From Proteobacteria bacterium ST_bin12 (lineage in GTDB: Bacteria > Pseudomonadota > Gammaproteobacteria > Burkholderiales > Methylophilaceae), in assembly GCA_002083635.1 (NCBI GenBank), contig MSXP01000006.1:1-64000 (forward strand): 64,000 nt of DNA, in the 5' to 3' direction. This document shows, piece after piece, positions 62,507 to 64,000 of the stretch (its first letter is position 1; every line of letters starts with the position of its first letter). The position numbers and the translations under genes are program-made. Under the pieces are notes generated by a model, which searched no databases, was not told the DNA's origin, and was given only the letters and a program-made list of their open reading frames with translations.

Positions 62507-63127
62507 ATGCAACTGCTTGGCCGCGATTTAGGTCGCACCGATTACCAAACCACATTGGCAGCCATGCAAGTCTTTACCGCCAATCGTAATGCTGAAACGC
62601 CTGATGAATGTTGGCTTACAGAGCATACCAGCGTCTATACTTTAGGCCTCAATCGTCAAGGTACTAGATTGCCCGATAACGATATCCCAGTAGCACTTGT
62701 AGATCGTGGCGGTAAAATTACCTATCATGGCATTGGCCAAGTGATCATTTATGTGCTGATTGATTTAAAGCGCCGCCAGCTCAATGTGCCCCAATTGGTG
62801 CAAATCATGGAATACAGCATGATTGAATTATTAGCCCGTTATAATGTGAATGCCGAAACCAAAAATGATTCGCCTGGCGTTTATGTGCGAGTAGATGGCG
62901 AGCAACAAAAAATCGCCTCACTTGGCTTGCGGCTTAAAAATCAATGCAGCTATCATGGCCTAAGTTTAAATGTGGATATGGATTTAGGCCCATTTAAAGC
63001 GATTGACCCTTGTGGCTATGCGGGTTTACAAATGACGCAAACCAAAGATTTGGGTATTGAGAAAACGCCGCATGAGTTGGGGCAGGAGTTAATGCAATTA
63101 TTGAAAGAAAAATTAGCAAATGTCTAA
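62507..63127 (+). CDS. lipB: Octanoyl-[ACP]:protein octanoyltransferase
   Basis: Transfers octanoate from acyl carrier protein to lipoyl domains. In 206 residues: [25 protein letters not shown], the catalytic lysine in [26 protein letters not shown] and the cysteine in [13 protein letters not shown] are visible. It starts 2 bases after ybeD and overlaps lipA by 8 bases. Confidence 0.96.
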   Translation: MQLLGRDLGRTDYQTTLAAMQVFTANRNAETPDECWLTEHTSVYTLGLNRQGTRLPDNDIPVALVDRGGKITYHGIGQVIIYVLIDLKRRQLNVPQLVQIMEYSMIELLARYNVNAETKNDSPGVYVRVDGEQQKIASLGLRLKNQCSYHGLSLNVDMDLGPFKAIDPCGYAGLQMTQTKDLGIEKTPHELGQELMQLLKEKLANV

Positions 63128-64000
63128 TATTGTTACAAATGACACGTCTACAATAAACAATACGCCTGCCAAAAAAGTGGCGGGCGTTAAGCAGATTGAC
63201 GCAGAAAAAACCGCGCGCATCCCCATTAAAATAATTCCGCAACCCATGTTGCGCAAGCCTGAATGGATTCGCATGAAAGTGCCTGATAGCGCGCGCTTTC
63301 AAGAGATTAAGCAGGTGTTGCGAGATAATAATCTGCACACCGTTTGTGAAGAAGCCAGTTGCCCTAATATTGGCGAATGCTTTAGTGGCGGCACCGCTAC
63401 TTTTATGATTTTGGGCGATATATGTACGCGCCGCTGTCCGTTTTGTGATGTTGCGCATGGCAAACCGCTTGCGCCAGATGTGAATGAACCCGAAAACTTG
63501 GCGCGCACTATCGCGCAAATGCGCCTTAAATATGCGGTAATTACCAGTGTAGACCGCGATGATTTAAAAGATGGCGGTGCACAGCATTTTGTAGATTGCA
63601 TCCGTGCGGTGCGCGCAGCTTCACCTAGCATCAAAATTGAAATTCTAGTGCCTGATTTTAGAGGTAGATTAGATGTTGCATTGCATATTTTGCGCAATGC
63701 TCCACCTGATGTGATGAACCATAATCTGGAAACCGTACCGCGTTTATATAAACAGGCAAGACCTGGTTCAGACTACCAAAACTCTCTCAGCCTGCTTAAA
63801 GAGTTCCACGCCATGTATCCAGATGTACCAACCAAATCTGGCCTAATGCTGGGGCTGGGTGAAACTGATGATGAAATTATTCAAGTCATGCAAGATTTGC
63901 GCGCGCACAATGTCAGCATGCTAACACTAGGGCAATATTTACAGCCCAGCGTTCACCATTTGCCAGTCATGCGCTATGTTGAGCCAGCGATTTTTGACAG
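63120..64000 (+). CDS. lipA: Lipoyl synthase (3' end cut by window)
   Basis: Radical SAM enzyme that inserts two sulfurs into protein-bound octanoate. The frame is open from ATG 63120 to the window end, about 293 residues, so the C-terminus is missing. The auxiliary [4Fe-4S] ligands appear in [12 protein letters not shown], and the radical SAM CxxxCxxC as CTRRCPFC. Further family segments are [41 protein letters not shown] and [11 protein letters not shown]. Start overlaps the lipB end, indicating co-translation. Confidence 0.97.
   Translation, partial: MSNIVTNDTSTINNTPAKKVAGVKQIDAEKTARIPIKIIPQPMLRKPEWIRMKVPDSARFQEIKQVLRDNNLHTVCEEASCPNIGECFSGGTATFMILGDICTRRCPFCDVAHGKPLAPDVNEPENLARTIAQMRLKYAVITSVDRDDLKDGGAQHFVDCIRAVRAASPSIKIEILVPDFRGRLDVALHILRNAPPDVMNHNLETVPRLYKQARPGSDYQNSLSLLKEFHAMYPDVPTKSGLMLGLGETDDEIIQVMQDLRAHNVSMLTLGQYLQPSVHHLPVMRYVEPAIFD

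Overview
The window is a 64 kb piece of a beta-proteobacterial chromosome of low to moderate GC. Gene content and order (hemA-prfA back to back, mrcA divergent from pilMNOPQ-aroKB-dgt, gatCAB divergent from mreBCD-mrdA-rodA-rlpA-dacA-ybeD-lipBA, an acetyltransferase-type metX with metW, a Mg-type HemB) fit a Methylophilaceae methylotroph such as Methylotenera or Methylophilus. That assignment is an inference from gene order and protein character; no rRNA is present. Both ends cut genes: a GGDEF protein at the left and lipA at the right. I saw no tRNA, rRNA, insertion sequence, prophage or CRISPR array.

Layout. 1-9949: ssb and a YajR-like transporter, uvrA, a two-gene polysaccharide island (glycosyltransferase and O-antigen-ligase-like protein), mtgA-aroE and a rhodanese. 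10041-15064: the nitrogen block glnA ... ntrB-ntrC, with an NtrC palindrome and a sigma-54 promoter in front of glnA. 15135-16033: a poorly conserved gene broken by one frameshift in a run of seven T. 16041-20015: prfA, hemA, rpe, gph. 20056-28375: a trp cluster, trpL(leader)-trpE-[MASE1/PAS/GGDEF/EAL]-trpG-trpD-[DUF3465 lipoprotein]-trpC-hemB. 28441-39771: a conserved hypothetical gene, mrcA, pilMNOPQ, aroK, aroB, dgt. 40066-45468: a porin, prmC, metX-metW, an AmpG-like permease. 45512-48631: a DUF1223 gene converging on a bufferin (MNIO-modified RiPP metallophore) operon bufA-bufB-bufC. 48717-64000: xth, pyrE, a DUF4124 protein, gatCAB, and the cell-shape and lipoylation genes.

How genes work together. 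NtrB/NtrC, encoded a few hundred bases after glnA, are the expected activators of its sigma-54 promoter. PrmC (41486) is predicted to methylate the GGQ loop of PrfA (17123). Many genes serve peptidoglycan: mtgA, mrcA, ampG, mreBCD, mrdA, rodA, rlpA and dacA. LipB makes octanoyl-proteins and LipA inserts sulfur.

Most notable. (1) The DUF1223 gene and bufA, at opposite ends of their locus on opposite strands, carry the same bipartite promoter (TTTGTAAGGC, 13 nt, GCGACTAA), so they appear to form one ECF-sigma-type regulon; the BufA precursor also has a lipobox, 13-residue cysteine repeats and a terminator-like hairpin in its leader. (2) An unannotated Trp-rich leader peptide lies before trpE. 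(3) A single-base frameshift hides about 50 C-terminal residues of the gene at 15135-16033. (4) A short motif, KGTTAAGT, is strongly concentrated between genes.
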